DNA of 64,000 nt, taken from the NCBI RefSeq assembly GCF_028502605.1, contig NC_079236.1:1612001-1676000 (forward strand), written 5' to 3'. A model generated the notes under the pieces. The model was given only the letters and a program-made list of their open reading frames with translations. It was not told the origin of the DNA and searched no databases. Source of the stretch: Trichoderma breve (lineage: Eukaryota > Ascomycota > Sordariomycetes > Hypocreales > Hypocreaceae). Position numbers and translations under genes: made by a program. Positions 15,001 through 30,000 of this stretch are shown here, one piece after another; the first letter of the stretch is position 1, and every line of letters begins with the position of its first letter.

Positions 15001-18000
15001 AGCAGCTTGGCGCTCAATTAATTGATGAACACAAGACTCAACAATGTCGGGAATATCGCTGTTCTGCTTCATAGAATTGGCAAGGTCCCAATCACTAGTC
15101 AAAGAAACAGAGCCCAGCTCTTGGTCTGACTGAGAGGCTAGTTGTTTCATGACTATTTCGAATTGGTGGGATAAAGCAATCATCTGGTTCTCGGGTAGCA
15201 CATCTGCATCGTAAATCAGGACGAGCTTGATGAAGCTTTCATGCATGTGTCCTTGAATAACTAATGGATAGCTGAAATAATTCTGGACTGTGTCGCCAAT
15301 TTCCTTTTCGACCTCTGCATGGACAAAAATAGTGTCTGCACTTTCATCCACATAGGATAGTGATTGTATAGGCTGGATCACAAGCAGGCTGCTGAAATTG
15401 CAGGCATCTTTAGCATCAGAGCTGAGTTTGGAAATGTTTTGTAAGCCGAATTGTTCAAAAGGAATCATGTCGTTTGCCTGGCTTTGAATAGTTTGTAAAT
15501 AATCCGCGATAGACTGGGTACGGTCAATGACAACGCGGACAGGGACTGTCGCAATAGCAGGTCCGGTCATATCTGCAAGGCCATGAACGGGCGCTTGCCT
15601 ACCAGATATTGTAGTACCAAAGGTAACATCCTCAGAATCGCAATATTTAGCTAACACAATGGCCCAGGCAGCTCGAAGCATGGTGGCTTTTGTGACTGAA
15701 GTCTTGCTCATATTAGGCAGTTCAATGGCCTTCTCAATCGTGAGCGTAGTATTTCTCTTCTTCTCATGCACAGATGATGGCGTTGCTGGGAAAACCGTTT
15801 CTCTTGCACCTTGGAATTGAGCCTTCCAGTAATCGGCTGCGGCATCATTGTCAATATTCAAGGTGTACTGGACAAATCGTACGTAAGGCTCTACAACCAC
15901 AACACTCTGGTTGCGGAAGATGGAGTGGAAAATTCCCATAGCAACCCTTATGCCCCAACCGTCAAAAATGGCATGGTGCATGAGTAATGCGAAATATGTT
16001 TCTCCACTTTCTTCAATAAGGGCATATCGAGCCAACGAAGAGCCATAACCCATCTCACAAGTTTCAGCGGCTTGCATATAAGAACGCAAAGAGTGTTCAT
16101 CAGTTGATTGCCAAGAAATATCATTTTCTAGGACAGCCTGGATGGACATGCTGCCGACATTGAAGATTCTAGTGCGAAGATTGGGTAGCAGGCGAACTGT
16201 CTCCTCCCAAGTCGTCTTAAAGTGTGAGATGTCGACGTTGTGAGAAATTCGATAGAGAAATTTAGCAATGTACGATCCGGGCTGCTTGACAGCGAGAGCC
16301 ATGAGACCCTCCTGTAGTTTTGTACATGGATACGCATCCTCTATTTCCCTATCCGTTGGAAGATTGTATTGACTTTGAATACCCTGGCTGAGAACCTCAT
16401 TTTTAAGAGAGTCGTCCAGAAGACCGAAAGGTTCAATGTGGACCACTTCTTCACCATCTTCACCAATCTCAGTGGCTTTAGACGCAATAGCCAACAGCCG
16501 TGGATCGTTAAATATATCCCTGACGGTGATTCTGAGGTTGGCCTCTTGAGCTAGGGAAACAAGTTGAATCGCAGAAATGGAATCGCCGCCAATTTGAAGG
16601 AAGGAGTCGTCGCGTCCAATCGCGTCAATGCTAAGATTCAAGACCTGTGCCCATAGTTTCTGGATACGGCTCTCCATAACCGTCTGCGGGGCAGTTTTCT
16701 CTTCATTGGCGAGCGAATAGACAGCCATTTCCTCTTGGCTAAGAGAAGAGGCCAGTTCCTTCAACTTCTTGCGATCTAATTTAGTTGAAGTCGCCAGGGG
16801 CATGTAGGCACATGGAATAAATGCACTCGGCACCATGTATCGGGGCATGAGGGTGCCCAGTGTTCCTACCAGGCTACTAATTGTAGCTTGGAGACTCCCA
16901 TCAAGTGGCAAAAATATCCCGTTTCCAACTGTTGCTTCATCAAGGCTTATCGGTTCCTTGGCATCAGAGAAGCTAACGAAAGCAACAAGCGCTGAGCCAG
17001 CATCAGATCTGACAACGTCTACAGCGACCTGTCGGACACCTTCGAGATTGGCCTGAATATGATGCTCAATCTCTCCAAGCTCGAGACGCTGTCCTCGAAT
17101 CTTAACTTGAGTGTCTTTACGGGTACAATATTCTATATTTCCAGACTCATTGACGAAGCCCAAGTCCCCTGTAAGGTAGAAGCGATCCCAATAAAGGAAA
17201 TCACGCTTTGTAACCCATGGAGGAAGACCTGTAACGGTAGAGGCAGCGGTTTTGACGGGATCGGAGAGGTATTCACGTAGCAGATTTCGACCTTGTATAA
17301 CAATTTCTCCAACAGTTCCTAAGGGTGCCATGCGTGTGGAATCGTCTGGATCGACAATCCAGCATGAGCCGCCGATTGGTCGACCGATAACCTTGGGGGA
17401 TTCATCAACGGAAGTCCATTCGTGAAGACACGCAATAACACAGCATTCAGTCGGGCCCCAAGCGTTAAGAAGTCTGACTTTTCCAAACCAGATATCGAGA
17501 ATATCACGTGTAGGAGCCTCGCCGGCAGCTAACAGCATGTCAAGGGAAGGAACATCCTCAGGGCGAATAGTTCGGGCGAGAGTCGGAGTCAGAAGCGCGC
17601 AGGTGATTTGATGTTTTCGGATGTACTCTGTTAACTCGTTCATCTGTTCATCCCATGAGGGAACAAACAGGCAAGCACCAGTGAGGAAGGTGGAACCAAT
17701 CTCGAACAATGCAGCGTCAAACGAGTAAGATGAGAACTGAAGAACTCTAAAGTCTTCTTGGAATTGAAGAGCCTGTGATAGAGAAGTTTGACTGGTGCAA
17801 AGTGACGCATGTTCAATCACAACACCTTTTGGTACACCTGTGGATCCGGAGGTGAATAGGATATAAGCGACATCGCTGGGAGTGACTTTTACGGCTGGTC
17901 TTTTGGCGCTCCATTGACTATTGAGAGCCAATTTGGCGTCAAGTTCAGGTGTCAGTTCAATTACTTTTGGCAATAAACCAATACACCTGTGAGAATTGAT

Positions 18001-21000
18001 AGCCGAAGCCAGTGCCAGCTGAGAACCAGTTTGACTGATGATCTTCTGATATCGTTCGGTTGGGTGAGATGGGTCAAGAGTTGACCAGGCTGCACCAGCC
18101 TTATTGATAGCTAAGGTAGCGATGAGGAACCAAGCCGACTTTTCGAAGCATACATGAATAATATCTCCGACTTTGACTCCGTGCTCAGCAACAAGATACT
18201 GGGCAATGCGGTTCGTTGTCTCCGTCATTTCTTTATAGGTAAACGATTTATCCCAACCAGAAATGGCTAGAGAATCACTTCTAACCGACGCAACTTCGTC
18301 GACCATTTCATGGAAGCATCGTTCAACAGCGTCAGGCGTTCTGCTATTGAGCTGAAGAGCCTGGTCAAAATCCCAGTTACTTGATAGAGATATACTACCA
18401 AGAAGTATGTCGCCTTTGCTAGTAAGCTCTTGAACAGCATTATCAAAATGATGAGATAAAGCCTGCATCTTGCTTTCTGATAGGATTTTAGAATCATAAT
18501 TGAGCATTAGGTTGATTGTGTTTTCATAAAGATGGCCTTGGATGACAAGAGGATATGAGAAGTAGTTTTTCATGATGTCTGCCTCTTCAGTGGTGGACGA
18601 CTCAGCTGGGACCAAAAGTGCATCATCGCTGTGATATTCCAATTGATCGATGGGTTGGATAACCAATAGTGAGGTAAAATCACAAGCTTCCTTGGCATCT
18701 AAGCTGATCTTTGAGATATTCTGTAGACCATACTGCTCGTAAGGTACCATACCTAGAGCTTGATTCTGGACACTCTCTAAGAAATCAGATACAGTCTGCT
18801 GTTTATCAAGGCGAATTCGAGCAGGAACAGTTGCAACAGCAGGGCCAGCTATGTTAGTGATACCATTAACAGGAGCCTGACGACCGGAGATTGTGGTACC
18901 AAAGGTCACATCATTGCTTTCAGAGTATCGAGAAAGTACAAGAGCCCATGCCGCTCGTAGGAGGGTGGCCCTGGTAATTGAAGAGCCGACAGTCCGAGAG
19001 TAATTGATGGATTTCTCTAGAACATTCATAGCGTTAGGTCGAGAAGGTGTAACTGGAGGGAACGTGGCTTTCTTTGCGTCATGCAATTCGTCTCTCCAGT
19101 ACTTGACAGTATCCTCATTGTCAACGTCCATAGTAAACTTGACAAATCGAGCGTAGGAGACGGGTTGCGCTGGCTCTACACCACGATAGAGAGCATGCAA
19201 CGTATTCATCAATATTGGCACTGTCCAGCCGTCGAATATAGCATGATGAATTGACCACAAAAAGAAAATATCGCCACTATTCTGCTCAACTAATGCAAAC
19301 TGAGATAGGGGAGATCCGTAAGTCATCTGGACTGATCTCATATCCGAAAATGCAGTATTCAAATCAAGGCTGAGTGCCCAAGTGACGGGCTCATTAGTAA
19401 CAATTTGGGTGGCTCGTCCATCAACAAGGGCGATTCGGGTTCGAAGATTGTCGCAAAGAGTAACAGTCTGCTCCCAGGAAATTTTAAAGCGAGAGACGTC
19501 CACATAACCGGGTATGCGGTAGACAAACCTAGCAATATATGAGCCAGGTTGTTTGACAGACAATGCCATGAGGCCTTCTTGTAGGGCGGTGCATGGATAG
19601 GCATCCACAATGGTTCCAGAAGCCAAGTTACACTGGGCGCGAACGCCATCGGCTAAGGCCAATTGCTGTGATTTTTCGCTAAGAAGCGAGAAGGGAGCGA
19701 TCACTAGAGCTTCTTGTTCATCTTCATCCGACTTCTTCGCACGTGAAGCGACGGCGAACAATCGCGGGTCATCAAAAATATCCTGAGCCGTCAATGAGAT
19801 GCCCTTCTCGCGGGACATAGTGACGAGGTGGATAGCAGTAATTGAATCACCGCCTAAGCCCAAAAAGCTGTCGTCAAGGCCAATATTCTCGGATGGAAGA
19901 GATAATAGTTGAGACCAAATGGCTTGAAGGTCTTTTTCTATTATTGTGTGTGGTTCCCGTTTCTTCCCTGTTTGAAGAGAGTACATCATGAGCTCTTCTT
20001 GGCTGAGTACAGCAGTTCGTCGTTTGAGGTCATTTCTATCCAATTTTCTTGAAGTAATGTAAGGCATGTACCGGCAAGGAATGAAGAATGTTGGAACCAT
20101 ATATCGCGGCAATGAGATGTTAAGCTGGCCTATCACCGTAGTGAGAATACCCTGCAATTCATCATCCATTTGAACAAATGGACCACTATCATCAGAGCCA
20201 GCACGAGTACCAGTTATTCTTATTTCATCGGTAAAACAAAAGTATGCCACCAGACTAGCACCAATGCCAGATCTGATGACATCGACAGCAATTTGCTGAA
20301 TGCCGCTGAAGGCAATCTTGACGTGGTGTTCAACTTCGCCCAATTCAACACGAAGGCCGCGGATCTTGATTTGTGTGTCCTTGCGACTTACAAATTGAAT
20401 GGTTCCGTCCGCATTGTAAAAGGCAAGGTCGCCAGACTTGTAGAATCGATTCCAGTACTTAGTTTCACGGTTCGGGGCCCATACAGGAAGGTTCTTAACC
20501 GTACTAGCTGATGTGCGAACCGGGTCGTCCAGGTATTCCCTCAATATTGTTGGTCCTTGGATAACAATTTCGCCCACTGCTCCAATCGGGGCGATTTTAT
20601 GGGGATTTTCTGGATCAACAATCCAGCAGAAACCACCCACAGAGGAACCAATTGTGAGAGGTGACTCATTAATAGATTTCCATTCATGAAGGGTAGACAC
20701 CACGCAGGTCTCGGCTGGCCCCCATCCATTAAGTAGGCGGACCTTGCCAAACCAAGCATCCCTGATATCCCTGGGAATGATTTCACCCAATAAGACTACT
20801 GCCTCAAGACTTGGTAAATCCTCAGGCTTAAGCGTTCGAATTAACGACGGTGTAATCCAAAGCCAGTTGATACTGTTCTGTCGGATGAATTCAGGCAGCG
20901 CGTTCATCCTGTCGTGGTCTGACGGGATACATAAACACCCGCCGGTAATAAGTGGAGCAACAATTTCACCAACCGCAGCATCGAATACATAAGAAGCAAA

Positions 21001-24000
21001 TTGTAGTGTCTTGACGCCGGGAGCAAGTCTCAGGCGCTTTACAGCAGCCGTTTGTGCTGTGCAAAGGCTTCTATGTTCCATTATGAGACCCTTTGGAGTA
21101 CCAGTGGATCCGGAAGTAAAAAGCACGTAGGCAGCGTTGGAGGGAGAGATTTCACGATCAGGGCCCCGATCAGACATCTCAGTCTTGTTCAAAATCTCAT
21201 CTGTAGTAGACGAAACTTCTACCACGTGCTCTACAAGGTCAACGCACGTTGAAATGTTTGAAGGCGAGACCAGAGCAAGCCGAGCTCTAGTTTGACTAAC
21301 AACCTGCTGATGGCGCTGAGTAGGGTGGGAAGGGTCTAATGGAACCCAAGCACCGCCAGCTTTATTAATGGCCAGAATAGCAACCACAAACCAAGACGAC
21401 TTCTCGAAGCAAACGTGAATAAGCTCGTCATTCTTGATTTCATACTCTGCCACAAGGTGGTTCGCCAGCCTGTTGGCAGCCTGATCGAGTTGACTATACG
21501 TAAAATTCCCATCCCAACTGTGAACAGCAGGAGACTCCGGTCGAATCATTTTCTGTTGCTCTACGAGGGTATGGAGGCAAGATTCAACAAGCTCAGGTAC
21601 TTCGTTGTTCTGGCGTATAGCATACTCAACATCCCAAGAACCTGACACAGACACATCTCCGAGAGTCCTATTGCCGCTATCCTCGAGAACAAGCTGCTGT
21701 GCAACATGCTCAAATTGATGAGCTAAAGCGAGTAATTGTTGCTCAGATAAAATATCCGCGTCATAAATAAGGACCAAGTTAACCGAGTCTTCGTACACAT
21801 GGCCTTGCACAACAAGGGGATAAGAGAAGTAATCTTTCATATACTCTTCCAAATCTTCGGTGGTCGCACTCATGTGTTCTATGATGGCTTTGTTGTTGCC
21901 CGTATCAAGCAGCTTCTTCATGGGCTGAATGACTAAAAGCGATGCAAAATCACAAGCCTCTTTAGCTTCAATATTTAACTTTGCAATATTCTGCAGACCG
22001 AATTGTTCAAAAGGAATCATTTCAGAAGCTTGATTCTGAATACCCTGAAGAAATTCCGAAATAGACGCAAGCTTATTCAGTCGAACGCGTACCGGAACAG
22101 TAGCAACAACTGGGCCTGCCATTTCAGTTATACCAGGAACCGGAGCCTGTCTTCCAGAAATTGCAGTTCCGAAGGTTACATCATCGGTATCACAATGCCG
22201 TGCGAGGACAATAGACCATGTAGCACGCAAAATGGAGGCCATGGTGATCGAGGTCTGTTGAAATTGCGGTAGTTCAATAGCTTTCTCAAGTACTTGTGTT
22301 TTAGATTGCTTACTGCGGGAAAGGGCCGCAGGGAATGGCGCCCGCTTAGCATCCAGCAACTGCTCGGTCCAGAAGGCTTTGGCGGCATCAGCATTAAGGT
22401 TGGCAGTATAGTTGATGAAATGAGCATAAGAGGTAAATGGAGCAAGTTGATCACCCATGTACGCAGAAAATAGGGTGTTTAAGACCAAGCGAGTAGTCCA
22501 GCCATCAAAAACGGCATGATGAATAGACCACACGAAATAGCTGCTTCCATCGGCCTGCTCAATGAGGGCGTGGTAGCTCAATGGAGACCCATAGCCCATG
22601 TGACTCTGATTAACTTGGAGATATGACTGGAGGGTCATATTTGTAGTGTCATCCCAAGGAGAAACATCTTGCAAGATAACTTGAATAGTAGTGTCGCCTG
22701 AGAGCACGATCCTAGTGCGGAGGTTGCTGCATAGTTCCATAGTGGCCTCCCACGCGGCTTTAAAGCGTGCGATATCAGTATTCTCAGAGAGCCGGTAGAC
22801 ATTTTTGGCCACGTGAGAACCTGATTGCTTAACAGTCAAAGCCATAAGGCCTTCTTGGAATGTTGTCACAGGGTAGATGTCTTCAATATCGGCAGTGCTG
22901 GATAACCCACACTTGGCACGAACGTCTTCTAACAAGGAATCCAAATCCATCGTAGGTACCATTGAGAATGGTACCACATCATGGACTGACTGTGATATAC
23001 CCTCTTCAGCTGTTAAGGCCAATGAGGATAGCTTAGAATTAGCAAAGATGCTGGCAACTGTTAAACCAACACCAGACTGTTGTGCAAGTGCGACTAGATG
23101 AATTGAAGAAATTGAATCGCCGCCTATTTGAAGGAAGCTGTCATTCTTGCTAATATCGTTAGGATCGATTTTGAGCACCTGAGCCCATAGACCCGCCAGT
23201 TTCTTCTCCATGAAAGTGCTGGGGGCGATGTAGTCACGCTTCACTATAGAGAAAGCGGTAAGCTCTTCTAATGACAAAGAGGCGGCAGTGGCAATTAACT
23301 TCTTCCGGTCAACTTTCATCGAGGTGATGAACGGCATTCTCTTCACGGGTAAGATAGTTGTGGGCACCATATAGCCCGGAAGAGACGTCTTCAAATGCTC
23401 CATAATAGTAGTCAAAGCTAGGCGTAGATCATCGTTGAGCAGAAGGATGTTACCAGAAGATGCCATCTTTTCCTTAAGCGAGATAAAGGCAATGAGGGCA
23501 TCGCCAGCCTCACGATGAACTACATCAACAGCAACGTGCTCAATAGTAGATAATGATCGCTTAACATGATACTCGATTTCTCCAAGCTCAAGGCGCTGTC
23601 CACGAAGCTTGACTTGTGTATCTTTTCTACCGAGATACTCCATCTCCCCGTTAACGTTATACCGAACAAGGTCACCAGTCAAATAAAACCTGTGTCGGCC
23701 CGGGATCATAGATTTAGGCAAGCAATCTATATGAGTTATGAACGAAGCTGCGGTGCGGTCGGCATCGTTTATGTAGCCGCGAGCAAGGGCATTTCCTTGA
23801 ATAACCAACTCTCCAATGCAACCGATGGGAGTCAGTTTATTGTAGTCTGTCGGATCAACAATCCAACAAGCGCTGTTGAAACCGCGTCCGATTATGCGAG
23901 GAGAGTCAGTAGCTTTGAAATCGTGTGTTGTCGCATAATTACAAGCTTCAGCTGGCCCATAGCCATTGACCAGACGAAGGCGATCGCACCACGTCTCAAG

Positions 24001-27000
24001 AAGATCTTTAGAAGAAGGTTCGCCACCAAGGACGAGCAACTGTAATGACGGAACTTGTTCGGGTGTAAAGGTCCGAACGAAGGAAGGTGTTAACATAGCA
24101 GTATTTACCCGGGCTTCTCGCATGAAAGAAGCAGCTCCTTGGAGTCTTTCATCATCGGATGGCACACAAACCGTACCGCCAAATGAAAGAGTGGTAAAAA
24201 TCTCTCCCAGACTTCCATCAAAAATGTAGTTGGAAAATTGGAAGACGCGAGAAGACGGACTGAGGTTATATACGCGACCGTGCCCCAAGGTGCTGGTGGC
24301 AAACGCAGAGTGCTCCATCAAAACACCCTTTGGTTTACCAGTAGATCCGGAGGTAAATAGAACGTAGGCTGCATTGCTAGGTTTGGCCTTGGGTTGAATC
24401 TCTTGGAAAGCATCATAGATCGATGAAAGCTCTTCAAACAATTGAGGTGTAAGCTCTACCATTGTAGATGTCAAATGCTCACAAGGAACAGATGATGAAG
24501 GTGAGACGATCATAATCTCGGCTCTAACTTCTCGGATCAGAGCTTCCCGGCGGTTGCGAGGATGAGATGGGTCAAGAGGTAGGAATACACCACCGGCTTT
24601 GAGGATGGCGAGCATTGCGACGATCGCCCACGATGACTTGTCAAAACAGAACGGAACAACAGATTCGGGCCTCACACCAAGTTCATGCAAGTACTGGGCT
24701 AGGAGGCTCGACAGACGATTCAAAGTAGCATATGTCATTGTGGCTTCATTTGAGTAGATGGCCTCATGATGGGGATCCCTGAGTGCTTGTTGGGTAATAA
24801 GCTCATGTACACAAGCACTAACCATACCAGGCTCTTTCACATTATAACTGATGGCCTGCTGCAGATCCCATGGTCCGGCAACAGTGATATTCTCCAGCCT
24901 AGTCTCGGAATCTTGGGTAAGCAACTGCTGAACCACATGATCGAATTGTGTGGACAATGCTTGGAGCTGATTCTCCGCAAGAACGTTGGCATCATATATG
25001 AGCAATAACTTGACCGCACCATCATCATGTATATGACCTTGAATAACGAGTGGATAAGAGAAATAATTTTGTAATCTCTCTTCTGTAGCATCCTTGTCAA
25101 TGTCTTGAGGTACAAGAATAGATGTTGCATTACCGGCGATGCTAGACATGGGCTGAATTACCATGAGAGATGAAAAATCGCAAGCATCCTTAGCTTCAGG
25201 GCTAAGCTTAGAGATATCCTGCAGACCAAATTGCTCATATGGAATCATGTCGGTTGATTGGGTCTGCATACTTTCAAGGAATTTTGCGACTGTTTGTTCA
25301 GGATGTAATCGTACACGGACAGGCACCGTAGCGACCACTAATCCAGGCATCGTTTCAATTCCAGCAACGGCAGCATTGCGACCAGAAACGTTAACACCGA
25401 ATGTGACATCATTGGTATCAGAATATTTAGATAGAACGACTACCCACGCAGCTCTCAAAATAGTTGCTTTGGTAATACCGGATGCACTTGAATGAGTAAA
25501 GTTAAGAGGCTTCTCAAGAATGCGAGTATTGGATTGGGCTGATTGAGACGACGAAAATGGCGGGAACGAGGCGCGCTTTGCATCCTGAAGCTGGTCACGC
25601 CAATAATCGGAAGCGGCAACCTTATCGATGTCCATAGTATGCTTCACAAATTCAGCATAGGGCCGGAAAATAGGAGCTTCAATACCGTGGTAAATTGACT
25701 CTAACGTTTTCATAAGCATAGACAGCGTCCAACCATCAAATATGGCATGGTGAATGCTCAAAACAAAGTAGCTTTCTCCTGACGGTTCATAGACGATGGC
25801 GTAGCGGAGTAAAGAATCGCCGTATCCCATATCAAACGTTTGAGACAGGTATGCCTCCAGAGTCGTACTGGAAATGTCCCATCGAATTTCCTCATTTTTG
25901 ATCACAACCTGTAAGCTCAAATCTCCGATAACCATAAGACGAGTTCTCAGATTGCCACAAAGTTCAATAGTACGCTCCCAAGCCGCTTTAAAGGTATTGA
26001 TATCAACATTCTTGGCTAATTGGAAAGCCTGCTTTGCAACGTACGAGCCTGGCTGTCGAGCAGATATTGCCATAAGACCTTCCTGAAGCTTTGTTGATGG
26101 ATAAGCATCCTCTACAATGATATCGTTAGGGAGATCATATTGTGCGTTTACAGTGGCTGTAACAGCTGTCTGATCCAGAGTAGGACTAAGCAGACTAAAT
26201 GGTGCAACCGTCACATCCGCAACATCCGATTTAAGTCGAGAAGATGCAAGTTCTGCCAATTTCCAAAGGCGTGAATCATCGAAGACATCCTTGACTGAAA
26301 ACGAGATGCCAGATTTGCTGGCGGCCGCTACCAGCTGAATGGCAGCAATTGAATCTCCACCGATACGTAGAAAGCTGTCGCGGCGGCCGATTGATTGAGG
26401 CAGAAGTCCTAAAATCTTGGCCCAAATGTCTCGAAGACGAATTTCCGTCTCAGTCTCAGCAGCCTCTTTCTGCGTGTCTTCTAACGCATAAGATTGTAGC
26501 TGCTTTTGGTCTAATGCAGAAGTGAGTCTGCGGAGTCGGCCCATGTCAAGTTTGCCAGATGTCAAGAAAGGCATCTGAGAACATGGGATAAACAAAGTAG
26601 GCACCATATAACGGGGCAATAAAACGCCAAGTTGGCTAGCCATAGCATCAAGATCTCTTTGGAGATTATTGGTGAGAGGCATAAATATCGCATCTGGATC
26701 ATCCGAATTCTTTTCGGAATATCCAAGGTATGCAACTAACATTGAGCCTGCTTCAAATTTGTGAACATCCACGGCAACGTGAACCAGATTCTCCGAGAGT
26801 TTGCGAATTTGATGCTCAACTTCTCCAAGTTCTACACGAAGCCCTCGGATCTTAATTTGTGTATCCTTCCGTCCATGGTACTCAATGGTCCCGTCAGGGT
26901 TGTAACTACAATGATCGCCTGTCAAGTAAACTCGACTCCACCGTTGTTGCGGTTCACGGGGTGGAGCCCAGTCTGGAATTGACTCAAGGATACTAGCATG

Positions 27001-30000
27001 CGTTCTTGTAGGATCATCGAGATACTCACGCAGTATAGTAGGGCCTTGTATGACAGCCTCTCCAATGGTGCCTACCGGAGCAAGTTGATTGGGATGCTTG
27101 GGATCAACAATCCAGATGAAAGAGGCAACAGGCTTGCCAATCGTGAGAGGGCTCTCGGCCGCCGACTTCCACTCATGTAAACTGCTGTATACACAGGTTT
27201 CGGCCGGGCCCCATCCATTGAACAATCTAACCTTGCCAACCCACTTCTCTAATATCTTCTTACCAGAAGGCTCACCACAGAGGATGACCAATTCCAGATG
27301 TGGAACATCGGTAGGTTCGAGGGTTCGGATGAAAGAGGGTGTGAAAATTGCCCAGTTGATGTTCTTCTCATGTATAAACTTTGCAAGGCTATTCATGCGA
27401 ATCTCATCTGATGGGATGACAAGACAGGCCCCGCGAATCAATGAGCAACAAATCTCACCAACAGAAAGATCAAAAACATGGGCGCCAAACTGCAGTAGCC
27501 TTACACCGCTGTGAAGGCCAATACGGGCAGTGATAGCAGTCTGGCTAGTACAGACAGCTCCGTGCTCCATCACTAGTCCTTTTGGTGTTCCAGTACTGCC
27601 AGAAGTGAACAGTACATACGCGGCATTGCGGGGAGAAACCGTCACATCTGGAGCTTGAGTACTGGGCTCTGTTTGTATGAGAACATCGTCCAAGGCCTGG
27701 CCGACTTCAAGAACAGTGTGCGATAGTTGATTACCCAAATTGAGTTGCAAGGACGAAGCAAGAAGCAAATTGGCTTTGGTCTGTCTTGCCACCTGTTGTA
27801 ATCTCTGCGTGGGATGCGAAGGATCAAGTGGGACCCAAGCAGCGCCGGCCTTATTAACTGCAATAACTGTGACGACATACCATAAAGACTTTTCGAAGAG
27901 GCAAAGAATAAGATCATCGCTCTTTATATCGAAAGTCTTGATAAGATAATGGGCTAAACGATTAGCCATCTGGTCTAATTGGGCGTACGTTAACATTCCA
28001 TCCCAAGCGTCGATAGCAACTGCGTTCGGAGTAGATGCTGCGTTTCGTTCGAATAACTTATGGATACAGTCTTCGATAATCTCAGGGTTTTCGGTGTTCC
28101 AAGCAATCGCCTGCTGGATGTCTTGTGGGCCAGCCAAAGAGATATCTCTAAGCTTGATGTGATTGGACTCAAAGAGCTGCTGAGCTATATGCTCGAATTG
28201 ACCGGCTAGTCGATTAAGATCATTTTTGGATAATATAGTGCTATCGTAGGTGAATATTAAGTCGATCCGATCGCCAAATACGTGGCCCTGGATGATTAAT
28301 GGGTATGTGAAGTAATCCTGCAAAAGGCCTGCTGAGGCTTCATCACTCTCTATGGCCGGGATAAGAATGTTGTCATTATCACCATCTCCATTACTTAAGT
28401 CTAAGTGAGTTCTTGGCTGGATGACCAGAAGAGATGAGAAGTCGATGGCATCTTTGACATCGGGGGAGATCTTTGCGATATTTTGTAGGCCATATTGCTC
28501 ATATCGAATCATCTCCGTGGCTTGCGACTGAATACTCTCCAGGAATTCAAGCGCTGTTTGCTCTTCATCTAGCTTTATCCGTACCGGAATAGTGGCAACA
28601 ATAGGGCCGGGCATATCCAGGATATTTGCAACAGATGCTTGACGACCAGACACTGAAGTACCAAAACAGACATCATCAGTGTCAGAGTAACGAGCAAGGA
28701 TCATAGCCCAGGTAGCCCGCAGAACAGTTGCCACAGTAATTGAGGACTGGGTAATGCTGGGCATTTGAATAGATTTTGTCATCATGCTAGTGGTCGCCTT
28801 ATGTTGCGTTTCAGATCTGGGGCGAGGCGGGTATGAAGCTTGTACTGCGCCATCTAGCTGCTGAGACCAGTATTTCTTGGTGGCCGGATCCTGAACAACA
28901 TCAGTTGCATACTTGATGAAAGCTGAATATGGTTTCAGTGAGTTATTGTTTGAACTCTGATAGCACTTCTGGAGTGTCTCAAGTACAAGACGAATAGTCC
29001 ATCCATCGTGAACAGCGTGATGTACAGTCCAGATAAAGTAGATACCGTCTGCTCCTTGGAATATTGTATACCGAGACAAGGAGCAACCATATGTCATTTC
29101 CACGTTGCCAGCTTCGGCCATGGCAACATTGAATTCCGAAGCGGCAGACATCTCGAGCTTCGTATCCTCCCTGATTACTAGCTGAATGCACTGGTCATCC
29201 AAGAGCACAATCCGCGTCCGTAGCGTAGGGCAGAGAGAAACAGTTTGAGCCCAACTAGACTTAAACTTCTCCATATCGGTATTATCAGCCAGTCGATAAA
29301 CATGCTTGGCGACATGAGAGCCGGGAGATTTGACAGATAAAGCCATGAGACCTTCTTGGAATTTTGTACAAGGATAAGCATCTTCAATAATCGCTTCAGG
29401 TCCTAGGTTACATTCGTCTCTCGCGCTTTCAGCAATAGAAAAGCGTCTCTGCTCGTCATCTATTAAGCCGAATGGCTCAATGGTGACATCGTCAACAGAA
29501 CTTAGTAAGCTGGCAATTCTTGCTACCGAAATAAGACGAGGGTCGTTGAAGATATCCTTGACTGATACAGAAATGCCTTTATCTCGACAAGCGCTAACAA
29601 GCTGAATTACTTTTATCGAGTCACCGCCAAGACCGAGGAAACTGTCGTCACGACTAATTGAATCCGGCGAGATACCAAGGGCAGTAGACCAGATCTGCTG
29701 AAGCTTGCGTTCCATATCAGTTTCCGGGGCTCTCTTACTTCCACTTCGTAGAGAGTATTCTGACAGTTGTTCGCGCGTAAGGAGGAGTGTATGGCGGCGT
29801 AATTCATTGCGGTCTAATTTAGTAGAAGTAATTGACGGCATGAAGCTGCACGGGATGTAAAGAGTTGGAATCATATATCGTGGTAGTGTCACCCCAAGCT
29901 CACCGACCAGAGCATTCAGTCGATTCCGAAGTTTTTGATCAATTGAGAAGAATGGGCTGTTAGTGTCGCGGTTAATACCAGCAACACGAATCTCATCAGT

